Source of the DNA: Roseovarius sp.
GTDB lineage: Bacteria; Pseudomonadota; Alphaproteobacteria; Rhodobacterales; Rhodobacteraceae
Assembly (NCBI RefSeq): GCF_030373445.1
Contig: NZ_JAUCYU010000006.1
Coordinates: 1-64,000, forward strand
Direction: 5' to 3'
Length of the DNA: 64,000 nucleotides
Translations under genes and position numbers: made by a program
Part shown: positions 16,962 to 25,035 of the stretch, piece after piece
Layout: every line of letters begins with the position of its first letter
How positions within the stretch are numbered: the stretch's first letter is position 1
The notes under the pieces: model-generated
What the model was told of the DNA's origin: nothing
The model's database searches: none
The model's input: only the letters and a program-made list of their open reading frames with translations

Positions 16962-16992
16962 GCGGGACGGCGCAAATTTTGTGCCGTCCCGC
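16962..16992 (+). other. Strong hairpin between hyuB and amiC
   Basis: GCGGGACGGC (16962-16971) pairs perfectly with GCCGTCCCGC (16983-16992), and two further pairs narrow the loop to AAATTTT. The sequence after the stem is GGAAAATG, without a T-run, so it is not a classical terminator. It may lower expression of the regulators relative to hyuAB or stabilise the hyuAB transcript. Confidence 0.6.
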
Positions 16993-17212
16993 GGAAAATG
17001 CCCCTTCGGGATATGCCCGGTGGGGCCAAACCCACAGTCGGGACTTGAATGGGACATTCCTGCTTCACAAAATTCGGGACACCTGAACTCCGCTCCCGAC
17101 CTGTGAACCGCCCATGCCGGACAATGGGGCAGCCCAGGCGCCAGCCTTGCTCTGCCCAGCGGCAGCACACCCCGGACGACCGGCAGACGAAAAGCATTGC
17201 AGAGGGCCAAGT

Positions 17213-18379
17213 TTGAAGAAATCCAAATCAAAATTCCGCATTGGTGTCCTGCACTCGGAGACCGGCGTCACCGCGAGCACCGAACGGTTGATGCTCGCGG
17301 CGCTGAAATTCGCCGTCTCCGAGGTCAACGCCGCCGGCGGCATTGACGGTGAAGAGTTGCAGATTGTCCATTTCGACCCCGGCTCCGACGTCGTCTATTA
17401 CCGCTACCTCGCCGACGAGCTGATCTCCAATCACGGGGTACGCCTGATTTTCGGCGCCTACCGCTCCAGCACCCGGATGGCCGTGAAATCCGTGGTCGAA
17501 CACAAGAACGGCCTGCTGTTCTATCCGACCCAGTACGAAGGGTTCGAATATTCCCCGAACGTGATCTATGGCGGGGCCGTGGCCAACCAGAATTCCAGCC
17601 AGATGGCGGAATACATCGCCGAAACCGCAGGCTCACGCATCGCCATCATAGGGTCGGATTACATTTGGCCGCGCGTCGCCTCCCGCACCATGGCCGAACA
17701 GATCTGCCACGACGATCAGCCCCCGCTGACCGATTTCTTCGTCAAGTTGGACGCATCCAGGGATGAATTCGACAACTACCTTCGGGAAATCCTGAAAACC
17801 TCGCCGGACGGCATCTACTGCAACCTTGTGGGCCCCTCGATCCCCCATTTCTACCAGGCCTATCGCGCCATGGGGCTGGACCCTGCGAAGCTGCCGATCT
17901 TCAGCCTCACCACCTCGGAGACGGATATCGCCATAATGGGCTTTGACGCAGCCGAAGGTCATGTCACCGCGGCCCCCTACTTCCAGTCACTGGACAATGC
18001 ACGAAACCAGCAGGTGCTGAGCGGGTTCTACGACTGGCTGGGCGAAGGGACACCGACCAACATGGTCTGGGAAGCGACCTATTCGCAGGTGCACCTTGCC
18101 GCCAGGGCCATGCAGGCCTGCGGCACGGACGACCCCAACCAGGTGCGCGAGGCACTGATGGGCGCCACGTTCGACGCTCCGCAAGGCCAGATCAGAATCG
18201 ACGCGGATAACGGTCATACCTATCTCTGGCCCCGGATCGGCAAGATCAACGCCAGCGGCCAGTTCGACGTCATCCGGGAGTCCCTCAGCGCCGTCAAACC
18301 CGACCCCTATTCCCCTTTCGTCCACGAGAAAACCTGGGAAATGCGGGAACCGGCCCTTATGTCAGGGAGCAATAGCTGA
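17213..18379 (+). CDS. amiC: AmiC-type cytoplasmic amide sensor (negative regulator of AmiR)
   Basis: The 388-residue protein has the periplasmic-binding-protein fold and the diagnostic phrases of AmiC: FRIGVLHSETGVTA, YPTQYEGFEYSPNVIYGG, IAIIGSDYIWPR, SLTTSETDIA and TFDAPQGQIRID. It has no signal peptide, as expected for the cytoplasmic sensor that holds AmiR inactive until an amide is bound. The chosen start is TTG at 17213, six bases after AGAGGG. An in-frame ATG at 17114 would add 33 Pro/Ala-rich residues not found in AmiC. amiR follows after 4 bases. It could instead be called a urea-type binding protein, but the missing signal peptide and the AmiR neighbour argue against that. Confidence 0.88.
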   Translation: MKKSKSKFRIGVLHSETGVTASTERLMLAALKFAVSEVNAAGGIDGEELQIVHFDPGSDVVYYRYLADELISNHGVRLIFGAYRSSTRMAVKSVVEHKNGLLFYPTQYEGFEYSPNVIYGGAVANQNSSQMAEYIAETAGSRIAIIGSDYIWPRVASRTMAEQICHDDQPPLTDFFVKLDASRDEFDNYLREILKTSPDGIYCNLVGPSIPHFYQAYRAMGLDPAKLPIFSLTTSETDIAIMGFDAAEGHVTAAPYFQSLDNARNQQVLSGFYDWLGEGTPTNMVWEATYSQVHLAARAMQACGTDDPNQVREALMGATFDAPQGQIRIDADNGHTYLWPRIGKINASGQFDVIRESLSAVKPDPYSPFVHEKTWEMREPALMSGSNS

Positions 18380-18383
18380 GCCA

Positions 18384-18989
18384 ATGGCCGCGCCGGACAG
18401 ACCAAGCAAACCGATACGGGAATTGGTCCAGAGCTTTCGGACCCTGAGGATCCACCTGTTGGTGCCGCCCGGCGGCGAAGCCGACGAGTTGATCCAGCAC
18501 CTTCGCCGCATGGGCTGTTCGGCTGTCACCTCCTGGCCGCCTCCGCCGGAGTCGGAGATCGACGCCGACGTGGTCTTCATCTCCATGCGGCAACTGATCG
18601 AAGACCAGACCCCCTTCGATTGGAATGTCGAGGCCCCCTCCGCCGCCCTGGTTGCCATAGCCGATTACGAAAACCCGCTGATGGTCGAGAAGACGCTCTC
18701 CCTTAACGCGCAATCCATCATTACCATGCCCCTCCGCACTTTCGGGGTCCTGATGGAAGTGTTGTTGAGCTTCGCCAATTTCAAACGCGAGCAGGAACGC
18801 CGCGCCCAGATCAGGCGTCTGGAGGAGAAAGTGCGATTCAGCGACAAGATCGAGAGGGCCAAGTCGATCGTGGCCGAACAACATGGCGTCAGCCGGGACG
18901 AAGGCTACACGCTCCTGCGGCGAAGCGCCATGCGCCAGCGCGTGACAATCTCCGAGATCGTCGACGAACTGATCGCGGGCGTGGAGTGA
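18384..18989 (+). CDS. amiR: AmiR/NasT-family ANTAR-domain transcription antiterminator
   Basis: The 201-residue protein has a degenerate receiver-like N-domain (IHLLVPPGGEADELIQHLRR), a long coiled coil at about 128-160 (FKREQERRAQIRRLEEKVRF), and a C-terminal ANTAR domain (AEQHGVSRDEGYTLLRRSAM, then ISEIVDELI). ANTAR proteins bind paired RNA hairpins in leaders and prevent termination. AmiR is kept silent by AmiC until an amide binds. It follows amiC by 4 bases and is followed by a long structured leader before the ABC importer genes. Its likely targets are the leaders upstream of hyuA and of the binding-protein gene at 19484. Confidence 0.9.
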   Translation: MAAPDRPSKPIRELVQSFRTLRIHLLVPPGGEADELIQHLRRMGCSAVTSWPPPPESEIDADVVFISMRQLIEDQTPFDWNVEAPSAALVAIADYENPLMVEKTLSLNAQSIITMPLRTFGVLMEVLLSFANFKREQERRAQIRRLEEKVRFSDKIERAKSIVAEQHGVSRDEGYTLLRRSAMRQRVTISEIVDELIAGVE

Positions 18990-19483
18990 TGGGACGCGCT
19001 TCGGCGCAGAAAAGGAGGTCAGGACGAAAGGTACTTGGAACCCGACACGATATGCTCCGCCACCTGCCCGGACACATGAACTTCCGGCTCCCTCCATGCT
19101 TGCCAGAAAGTCAGGTTTCCGGCAACTCGGTACGCCCTGCGCGGGGCATCGGACCATGGCCCGAAACCGGACGGGAGCGAGAAGCGAGAAAAGCTGAATA
19201 ATCCATCATCTCCAAGTATTTCACATGGAAAACAGCGCCATTCTCAAGGATGAGAACACCCTTTTCTTGACAGGTTTCCAAAAGCGATTCTAACCTGTCA
19301 TCAATGTGGCAACAGCGCCGCACCCGCGCCTTCTGGAAGGTCAACCCAGGGGCGCCAATTCGGGAATAAGATGCTTGTGCGAGCAGTCGCTCTCAGCATC
19401 CAGAAACCGAAAAACCCACCAAAGCAACATCACCAACTCAAACCGGCTTCCGCCGTTTGAGTCCACAGGAGAGGACTGTCCAA
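18990..19483 (+). promoter_or_regulatory. Long structured leader before the amide ABC importer
   Basis: No convincing gene occupies these 494 bases. Several inverted repeats occur. One at 19100-19124 has a 6-base loop. A long repeat at 19268-19300 begins with a perfect TTGACA. Others are at 19326-19355, at 19370-19400 (GATGCT with AGCATC enclosing GCGA/TCGC), and at 19436-19462 just before the ribosome site. None is followed by a good T-run, so the terminator expected for antitermination is not obvious. The region is best read as a promoter plus ANTAR-responsive leader. Confidence 0.45.
19268..19300. promoter_or_regulatory. Inverted repeat overlapping a TTGACA element
   Basis: TGACAGGTT at 19268-19276 is mirrored exactly by AACCTGTCA at 19292-19300. 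The left arm contains the consensus -35 TTGACA (19267-19272), but the -10 position is poor. It could be an operator around the importer promoter or an RNA hairpin in a longer transcript. Confidence 0.4.
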
Positions 19484-20683
19484 ATGAAATTCAGCCGAAG
19501 GAACTTCATGAAAGCCGCCAGTGGCGCCCTGGCCTATGCCAGCGCCCCCAGCGTTCTGGCCACGGCCGGCATCTCGCAGGAAAAACCGATCGTGATCGGC
19601 AACATCCTTGACCAGACCGGGGGCCTGAACATCTACAGCCTTCAGCAGATCAAGGCGACGGCCATGGCCGTCGACGAGCTGAACGCGGGCGGCGGCGTGC
19701 TGGGCCGGCCGCTGGAACTGGTGTTCTACGACTCTCAGTCGAACAACCAGCTCAACGCGCAATACATGACCGAAGCATTGGTCCGGGACGAGGCCGTGGT
19801 CGTGCATGGCGGTGTCACCTCCTCTTCTCGCGAAGTGATGCGGCCGATCGTCAACAAGTTCGGCGGGCTCTATTTCTACAACTCGATGTACGAGGGCGGG
19901 GTCTGCGATCCGCGCCATGTTTGCCCGGCGATGGTACCCTCACAGCAGCTCAAGCCGCTGGTGCCACACGTGGTCGAGAACATGGGCAAGCGCGCCTATG
20001 TGCTCGGCGCCGATTATCTCTACCCCCACACGATGGGCGAATGGATCAAGAAATACACCGAGGAAGCGGGCGGCGAGGTGATCGCGACCGAGTTCTTCCC
20101 ACTCGACGTATCGAACTTCGCCTCTGCCATCACCCGCATACAGGCCGAAAAGCCGGACGTGGTGTGGTCCGTACTGGTCGGCAACGCCCATAACGCATTC
20201 TACCGCCAATACGAGGCAACAGTGGGCAAGGACACCATCCCGCTCGCCTCCTGCATGTTCGGGATCGGGCGCGAACAGACCTATTTGAGCGCCGACGAGT
20301 CCGCCGGCATCGTCAATGCGACCTCTTTCCATGACGGGCTCGAGACCGAGGCGGCAAAGACTTTCCTCGATAATTTCAAGACCTACGCCAATGATGACTC
20401 CTACGTGGGCGACTATGGCGAGTTGGGATACCGGGGCGTGAAGCTCTGGGCGCTGGCCGCGGAGAAGGCAGGCGATGCCTCGGCCGATGCGGTGATCGAG
20501 GCATTGCCCGGCACCAGCTTCGACGCACCCGGCGGCAAGGTTACCATCGACGGCCAGACGAACCACGCCATCATGGACATCCACCTGATCCGCGCCAACC
20601 GCGAACAGGGCTGGGATCATCTGGGCACCACCGAGCAGCTGCAACCGGTCGACACGCAAGCGGTCTGCACCCTTGGAAGCTAA
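19484..20683 (+). CDS. Urea/amide-type ABC importer, substrate-binding protein (Tat-exported)
   Basis: The 399-residue protein begins with a twin-arginine signal (KFSRRNFMKAASGAL), so it is probably exported folded. The mature part has the type I binding-protein fold: IVIGNILDQTGGLNIYSLQQ, GGVTSSSREVMRPIV, and YVLGADYLYPHTMGEW. The last of these mirrors the IGSDYIYP strand shared by UrtA and AmiC. The ATG at 19484 follows a GGAGAGGA ribosome site. It is the first gene of a five-gene importer and is followed by a strong hairpin (20697-20722). Ligand is likely urea-like, an amide or a hydantoin; family similarity alone does not choose among them. Confidence 0.88.
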   Translation: MKFSRRNFMKAASGALAYASAPSVLATAGISQEKPIVIGNILDQTGGLNIYSLQQIKATAMAVDELNAGGGVLGRPLELVFYDSQSNNQLNAQYMTEALVRDEAVVVHGGVTSSSREVMRPIVNKFGGLYFYNSMYEGGVCDPRHVCPAMVPSQQLKPLVPHVVENMGKRAYVLGADYLYPHTMGEWIKKYTEEAGGEVIATEFFPLDVSNFASAITRIQAEKPDVVWSVLVGNAHNAFYRQYEATVGKDTIPLASCMFGIGREQTYLSADESAGIVNATSFHDGLETEAAKTFLDNFKTYANDDSYVGDYGELGYRGVKLWALAAEKAGDASADAVIEALPGTSFDAPGGKVTIDGQTNHAIMDIHLIRANREQGWDHLGTTEQLQPVDTQAVCTLGS

Positions 20684-20696
20684 ACCCAACCAGTCA

Positions 20697-20722
20697 GGCG
20701 GCGTGTTTCCGGGCACGCCGCC
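20697..20722 (+). other. Intercistronic hairpin after the amide-binding-protein gene
   Basis: GGCGGCGTG (20697-20705) pairs perfectly with CACGCCGCC (20714-20722) around an 8-base loop. It sits between the binding protein and the first permease gene and lacks a T-run. It probably favours binding-protein expression over the membrane genes. Confidence 0.6.
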
Positions 20723-20736
20723 CGCAAGGGGCAACC

Positions 20737-21600
20737 ATGTATGACGCGATAATCTTCCTTTACCAGGTCGTGTTCTCGATCAGCCTGTTCATCCTGATCA
20801 GCACGGGCCTGGCAGTGATCTTCGGAATGATGAAGGTCATCAACCTCGCACAGGGGGAGTTCATCATGCTCGGCGCCTATTTCGCGCTGCTGGGCGAGGT
20901 GATGGGCCTGCCATTTATCCTTTCCGCCCTTCTGGCCATGATCGGCGTGGGGCTTTTCGGCGTGCTGGTCGAACGACTGCTGATCCGGTTCCTCTACGGG
21001 CGCCTGACAGACACGCTGCTGGCGACATGGGGGCTCAGCCTGCTGATGATCGGCGCCGTCACCACGTTCCTCGGACCGCAGGTCGCGGGCGTCAGCGTCG
21101 AGACCGGGCGCATCGCCGTGGGCGAGCTTTACTCGGTCTCGGTTTACAACCTCTACATCATACTCGTGGCCTTCGCCGCCCTCGCGAGCTGCTGGGCGCT
21201 CTGGCGCTACACGCGCTTCGGGATGATCGCCCGGGCGGTCATGGCCAATCCCGGCATGACCTCTGCCCTCGGCGTCGATTGCCACAAGTACTACATGCTC
21301 ACATTCGGGATCGGCTCCGCGCTCTCGGGCCTTGCCGGCGCGATGCTGGCCCCGATCGTCGGCACCCAACCGACCATGGGCGGGCTCTACGTGGCGCAGG
21401 CCTTCGTTTCGGTGATCACCGGCGGAGAGCTGCCCTTCCTCGGCACGCTTCTGGCCGGCGGGCTTTTCGGCACGACGAATGGCGTCCTTTCCTACGCTTA
21501 TTCCCAAGTGATCGGTGAAATCGGTGTTTTCCTGATCGCAATCGTGCTCTTGCGCTTCCTCCCGCATGGGATGACATCTCAGAAAGGACGCGCCCAATGA
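20737..21600 (+). CDS. Branched-chain/urea-type ABC importer permease, LivH/UrtB-like
   Basis: The 287-residue integral membrane protein has about eight hydrophobic helices and the LivH-type motif GLAVIFGMMKVINLAQGEFIM in helix 2, with GLAGAMLAPIVGTQPTMGG toward the C-terminus. It pairs with the following permease as the channel of the importer. It lacks the long N-terminal domain of true UrtB, so a generic LivH/UrtB label is safest. Its last codons overlap the next start by 4 bases. Confidence 0.9.
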   Translation: MYDAIIFLYQVVFSISLFILISTGLAVIFGMMKVINLAQGEFIMLGAYFALLGEVMGLPFILSALLAMIGVGLFGVLVERLLIRFLYGRLTDTLLATWGLSLLMIGAVTTFLGPQVAGVSVETGRIAVGELYSVSVYNLYIILVAFAALASCWALWRYTRFGMIARAVMANPGMTSALGVDCHKYYMLTFGIGSALSGLAGAMLAPIVGTQPTMGGLYVAQAFVSVITGGELPFLGTLLAGGLFGTTNGVLSYAYSQVIGEIGVFLIAIVLLRFLPHGMTSQKGRAQ

Positions 21601-22652
21601 CCTCGAAACTTTCCACGATCGAGATCGCGACGCTGATCCTCCTGGCCCTGGCGAGCGTCGCCATCCTTGCAGTCCCGCAATTCGCGGGGTTGAGCCTGCA
21701 GCTCGACCTGTCGATCATCTTCGTCTACGCCATACTCGCCCTGTCCATGGGGTTCATGTGGGGCCAGGTCGGCATGATGAGCTTCGGCCAGACGGTGTTC
21801 TTCGGCATTGGCGGCTACAGTTACGCGATCTTCGCGCTGAACACTGGCGACACGACAACGGCGATGCTGCTTGCAGTTCTCTTGCCGATGATCGTGGCGG
21901 CCCTGTTGGGCTATTTCATCATCTACGGCGGAATCAACGATATCTATTTCGCCGTGATCACCATGGTCGCGACCATCGCACTGGAAAAGGCCGTGCGCGC
22001 AACCTCCGACCCGCGTATCAAGATAGGCGACGTGAAGTTGCAGGGACAAAACGGCATCTCCGCCCTGCCCGATCTGAAAGTGCCCTGGAACCCGTCCGAA
22101 ACGTTGTTCGTGACGGAGGTCTATTACCTGATCTTCATCGCCATGCTGCTGGTGACCGCAGGCTATTCCCTGCTGCTGAGAGCGCGGATCGGACGCGTAC
22201 TGGTCGGCATCCGCGAGAATGAGCAGCGCGTCGCGCTGCTGGGCTATGACCCGCGCCGCTACAAGTTGTTGATCTTCATCATTTCGGGCGGGGTCGCAGG
22301 CCTTGCCGGAGGGCTTTACGCGGTCTGGGGCAACTTCGTCGCGCCAGAAATGATGAACCTGAACTCTTCAGCCTCCGTGGTGATCAACGTGCTCGTCGGT
22401 GGCAAGGCTAGCCTGCTTGGCCCGCTCGTCGGGACCGGCATCGTCCAATCACTTACAAGCTGGCTGGGATCGGCCGGGGTCGGCCAGGTCAACCTCGTAC
22501 TCGGCCTCATCCTGATCGCCGCCGTACAGATCTTTCCGCAAGGCGTGGTGCCGATGATCTCGGCCATCTGCAAATGGTGCCTTGGACACCTGGCCAGCCT
22601 GGCGCAGCCGTCACGGCGCACCTCCACCTCCATGACGGGAGAAAAGCAGTGA
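21597..22652 (+). CDS. Branched-chain/urea-type ABC importer permease, LivM/UrtC-like
   Basis: The 351-residue protein has the LivM signature SMGFMWGQVGMMSFGQTVFF and the cytoplasmic coupling segment VGIRENEQRVALLGYDPRRYK, followed by SGGVAGLAGGLYAVWGNFV. It starts with an ATG overlapping the upstream stop (ATGA) and ends overlapping the GTG start of the first ATPase. It forms the second half of the channel. The Ser/Thr-rich tail after about 330 has no obvious role. Confidence 0.9.
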   Translation: MTSKLSTIEIATLILLALASVAILAVPQFAGLSLQLDLSIIFVYAILALSMGFMWGQVGMMSFGQTVFFGIGGYSYAIFALNTGDTTTAMLLAVLLPMIVAALLGYFIIYGGINDIYFAVITMVATIALEKAVRATSDPRIKIGDVKLQGQNGISALPDLKVPWNPSETLFVTEVYYLIFIAMLLVTAGYSLLLRARIGRVLVGIRENEQRVALLGYDPRRYKLLIFIISGGVAGLAGGLYAVWGNFVAPEMMNLNSSASVVINVLVGGKASLLGPLVGTGIVQSLTSWLGSAGVGQVNLVLGLILIAAVQIFPQGVVPMISAICKWCLGHLASLAQPSRRTSTSMTGEKQ

Positions 22653-23365
22653 CCGCGCTTCTGGAAACACGCGAGCTGACCCGGCGCTTCGGTGGGGTCA
22701 CGGCGATCGATAACGTCAATTTCGCCGTGGATCACAAGGAACTCCGCTGCCTGATCGGCTCCAACGGCGCGGGCAAGAGCACCTTCTTCAAGATGCTCAC
22801 CGCGCAGATACCCCCCAGTTCCGGCCGGATCATCTTCGACAATCGCGATATAACCGACCTCGAGCCGAGCGAGATCTCCCGCCTTGGCATCGGCATCAAG
22901 AACCAGGTGCCGGACGTTCTGGACGGAATGAGCGTCGAGGAGAATATCTGGCTCGCGGCACGGTCGCGGGCCGGCAAGGATAGCGCTCTTTCCGTCGTCG
23001 AAGACACGCTCGCCCTGCTTGACCTCAAGACCCGCCGCAAGGAGCTGGTCGGCAATCTCGCCCACGGCCAGCGGCAATGGGTGGAATTCGGCATGGTCAT
23101 TGCACTGGCGCCGAAACTGGCCCTGCTGGACGAACCGACGGCCGGCATGACCGCCGCGGAGACCACGCGCACGGCCGAACTGATCGCCGAGCTGAACAAG
23201 ACCATGGCGGTGATCGTGGTCGAGCATGACATGCATTTTATCCGGCGCTTGAACGCCTTCGTGACCGTCTTTCACCAAGGCTGCATCCTCGCCGAAGGTC
23301 CGATGCACAAGATCATGGAAAACGAGGAGGTGAAGAATGTCTATCTCGGACGCGATGCAGCTTGA
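22649..23365 (+). CDS. ABC importer ATPase, LivG/UrtD-like
   Basis: The 238-residue ATPase has Walker A GSNGAGKS, Walker B LALLDEP and the H-loop EHD. The signature motif is not LSGGQ but NLAHGQRQWVEFGM, the HGQ variant typical of UrtD-type ATPases, which supports the urea/amide importer assignment over a branched-chain amino-acid importer. The GTG start at 22649 overlaps the upstream stop codon. The second ATPase gene begins inside its last codons. Confidence 0.9.
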   Translation: MTALLETRELTRRFGGVTAIDNVNFAVDHKELRCLIGSNGAGKSTFFKMLTAQIPPSSGRIIFDNRDITDLEPSEISRLGIGIKNQVPDVLDGMSVEENIWLAARSRAGKDSALSVVEDTLALLDLKTRRKELVGNLAHGQRQWVEFGMVIALAPKLALLDEPTAGMTAAETTRTAELIAELNKTMAVIVVEHDMHFIRRLNAFVTVFHQGCILAEGPMHKIMENEEVKNVYLGRDAA

Positions 23366-24056
23366 AGTGGCCGGGCTCACCTCCGGCTATGGCGGGATCA
23401 CGGTGCTCGACGGGCTGACGCTAAACGTGGCCGAGGGAGAACTCGTTGGCATTCTCGGGCATAACGGCATGGGCAAAACGACTCTCATGCGCAGCCTGAT
23501 TGGCGCGGTTCCGGCGCGCGCGGGGCGTATCTCCTTCATGGGCAGCGACATTACCCGGCTACCACCCCACCGGCGGAACCAGCTCGGACTCGGCTACGTG
23601 CCTCAGGGCCGCGAGATCATAAAGGGCCTGTCGGTGAAGGAGAACCTGCTGCTGGGCCAGGCTGCGCATAAGGGCGCCTCGGCGTACCAGGAGATGCTGG
23701 AGCTTTTCCCCGAACTGTCGGAGCTGCTCGACCGCCCCGGCAGCCGCCTGTCGGGTGGACAGCAACAGCTTCTCGCGCTGGCCAGGTGCCTGATGGGCCG
23801 CCCGCGCCTATTGCTGCTGGACGAGCCGACCGAAGGCATCCAGCCCTCGATCGTAAGCGACATCGGACAGAAGTTGTCGCGCCTGCGGAGCGATCTGGGC
23901 CTGACCATCATTGTCGTGGAACAGAACCTCGATTTCCTGAGCAACATCGTCGATCGCAGTATAATCCTGCGTGGCGGCAAGATCGTCGCCGACCTGCGCG
24001 GGGAGTCGGCAACGGACCGGGAGCAGATCGAGTCGCACCTGCTGATTTCCGCCTGA
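23337..24056 (+). CDS. ABC importer ATPase, LivF/UrtE-like
   Basis: The 239-residue ATPase has Walker A GHNGMGKT, signature LSGGQQQLLALARCL, Walker B LLLLDEPTEGIQPS and a VVEQN switch, all typical of LivF/UrtE. The start overlaps the upstream gene by 29 bases but is supported by GAGGAGGTGAAG just before the ATG. A later ATG at 23355 would shorten the overlap but has no ribosome site. It is the last gene of the hyu-ami-importer block. Confidence 0.9.
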   Translation: MSISDAMQLEVAGLTSGYGGITVLDGLTLNVAEGELVGILGHNGMGKTTLMRSLIGAVPARAGRISFMGSDITRLPPHRRNQLGLGYVPQGREIIKGLSVKENLLLGQAAHKGASAYQEMLELFPELSELLDRPGSRLSGGQQQLLALARCLMGRPRLLLLDEPTEGIQPSIVSDIGQKLSRLRSDLGLTIIVVEQNLDFLSNIVDRSIILRGGKIVADLRGESATDREQIESHLLISA

Positions 24057-24182
24057 ACGCGTCGCGAGGGCAGTGTCACGCTAACCGGAAGGTGATTGAA
24101 CAGGCATGACCGTGGGACCCACTATCCGCCGGCTACAGGCGATTGAACCGACCTCGACGTCAGCCCGCTGTCACATCCCTGC

Positions 24183-24740
24183 CTATGAGTAGAGAACGCA
24201 CCATATGATGACCGCGTCTTCCGTACCGGTGTTGGTCGAATAATGGATGCTTGATCGGCGATAGGAATAGCTGTCGCCTGCCTTGAGAAGGGTCTTCTCG
24301 CCGTTCAGCATAAGCTCAAGGCTGCCGGACACGATGTAGCCGATTTCCATGCTGCCATCGTTCGGCGATTGCTTGAACTGGGTGGAGATACCCGGGGCGA
24401 TCACAGATTTCATGAAGTCGAAATTCGGCACCGAGGTAGGTGTCAGGGCTTCGGTAAGGATGCCTTCCGAAGCCAGGCGCCGCCGGCCGCCTTCATGCAA
24501 GACCGTCGTGCCGGGATCATTTGTCTTTGGACCCTCGGCATCGGGCAGGATGGTTGCAAGCGACACGTCCAGAGCGACGCTGATCGCGACAAGATCCTTG
24601 AGTTGCGGGTAGGAAATGCCACGCTCGATCTGGCTCAGGTAGCCGACAGAGCGCCCGACTTCCGACGCGAGCTGGGACAGGGTAAGCGACTTGTCCTTTC
24701 GCAGTTTCCGAAGGAGTTTGCCCTGTGACGTCATTCCCAT
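24183..24740 (-). CDS. XRE-family regulator with C-terminal cupin
   Basis: The 185-residue protein has an N-terminal helix-turn-helix (LRKLRKDKSLTLSQLASEVG, then SVGYLSQIERG) and a C-terminal cupin fold (ISTQFKQSPNDGSMEIGYIV, LKAGDSYSYRRSSIHYS). Cupin-XRE proteins usually control adjacent transport and catabolic genes and sense a small molecule in the barrel. It is divergent from the acetoacetate-decarboxylase-like gene and its importer, which it probably regulates. An imperfect palindrome at 24950-24965 in the shared region is a candidate site. It also lies tail-to-tail with the amide importer. Confidence 0.9.
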   Translation of the reverse strand: MGMTSQGKLLRKLRKDKSLTLSQLASEVGRSVGYLSQIERGISYPQLKDLVAISVALDVSLATILPDAEGPKTNDPGTTVLHEGGRRRLASEGILTEALTPTSVPNFDFMKSVIAPGISTQFKQSPNDGSMEIGYIVSGSLELMLNGEKTLLKAGDSYSYRRSSIHYSTNTGTEDAVIIWCVLYS

Positions 24741-24949
24741 GCGTGCCTTCTCTGTCGTTCCGAGGTGACGGCCATGATGAAGGCTATCGACTCACTTAAA
24801 ACCGGAAGAACCTGCTTTTCAAGCAATTTCATTTTTGTGAATACTTTTTGAGCTAACAGGGCCTGCGACGCAGAATAGTTTTTACCCATCTAGATGAATG
24901 TATTACATGGTAAATCTCTGATTCAACTCCATTACCCTCGACTTCCTTT

Positions 24950-24965
24950 TTTCACATATATGAAA
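24950..24965. promoter_or_regulatory. Candidate operator in the XRE/decarboxylase divergent region
   Basis: TTTCACATATATGAAA is a 16-bp palindrome with one mismatched pair, set in an AT-rich stretch between the divergent XRE-cupin gene and the decarboxylase-family gene (295 bases, otherwise without features). Its place about 70 bases before the decarboxylase start fits an operator, though AT-rich sequence forms such repeats by chance more easily. Confidence 0.35.
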
Positions 24966-25035
24966 TTTTTCCTTGATTTTCATGATCGGCCAAATGACAG
25001 TCCCGACAACACGTTCATTGTGATTGGAGTACGCC

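Noticed and set aside
19111..19344. Minus-strand frame of 77 codons in the importer leader
   Set aside because: Its composition is somewhat protein-like (a stretch with DDRLESLLETC), but no family is recognised, no ribosome site is clear, and it overlaps the inverted repeats of the leader. It was left out as unsupported.
19436..19462. Hairpin before the amide-binding-protein gene as an intrinsic terminator
   Set aside because: The stem is strong, but it is followed by CCACAGGAGAGG (the ribosome site) and not by a T-run.
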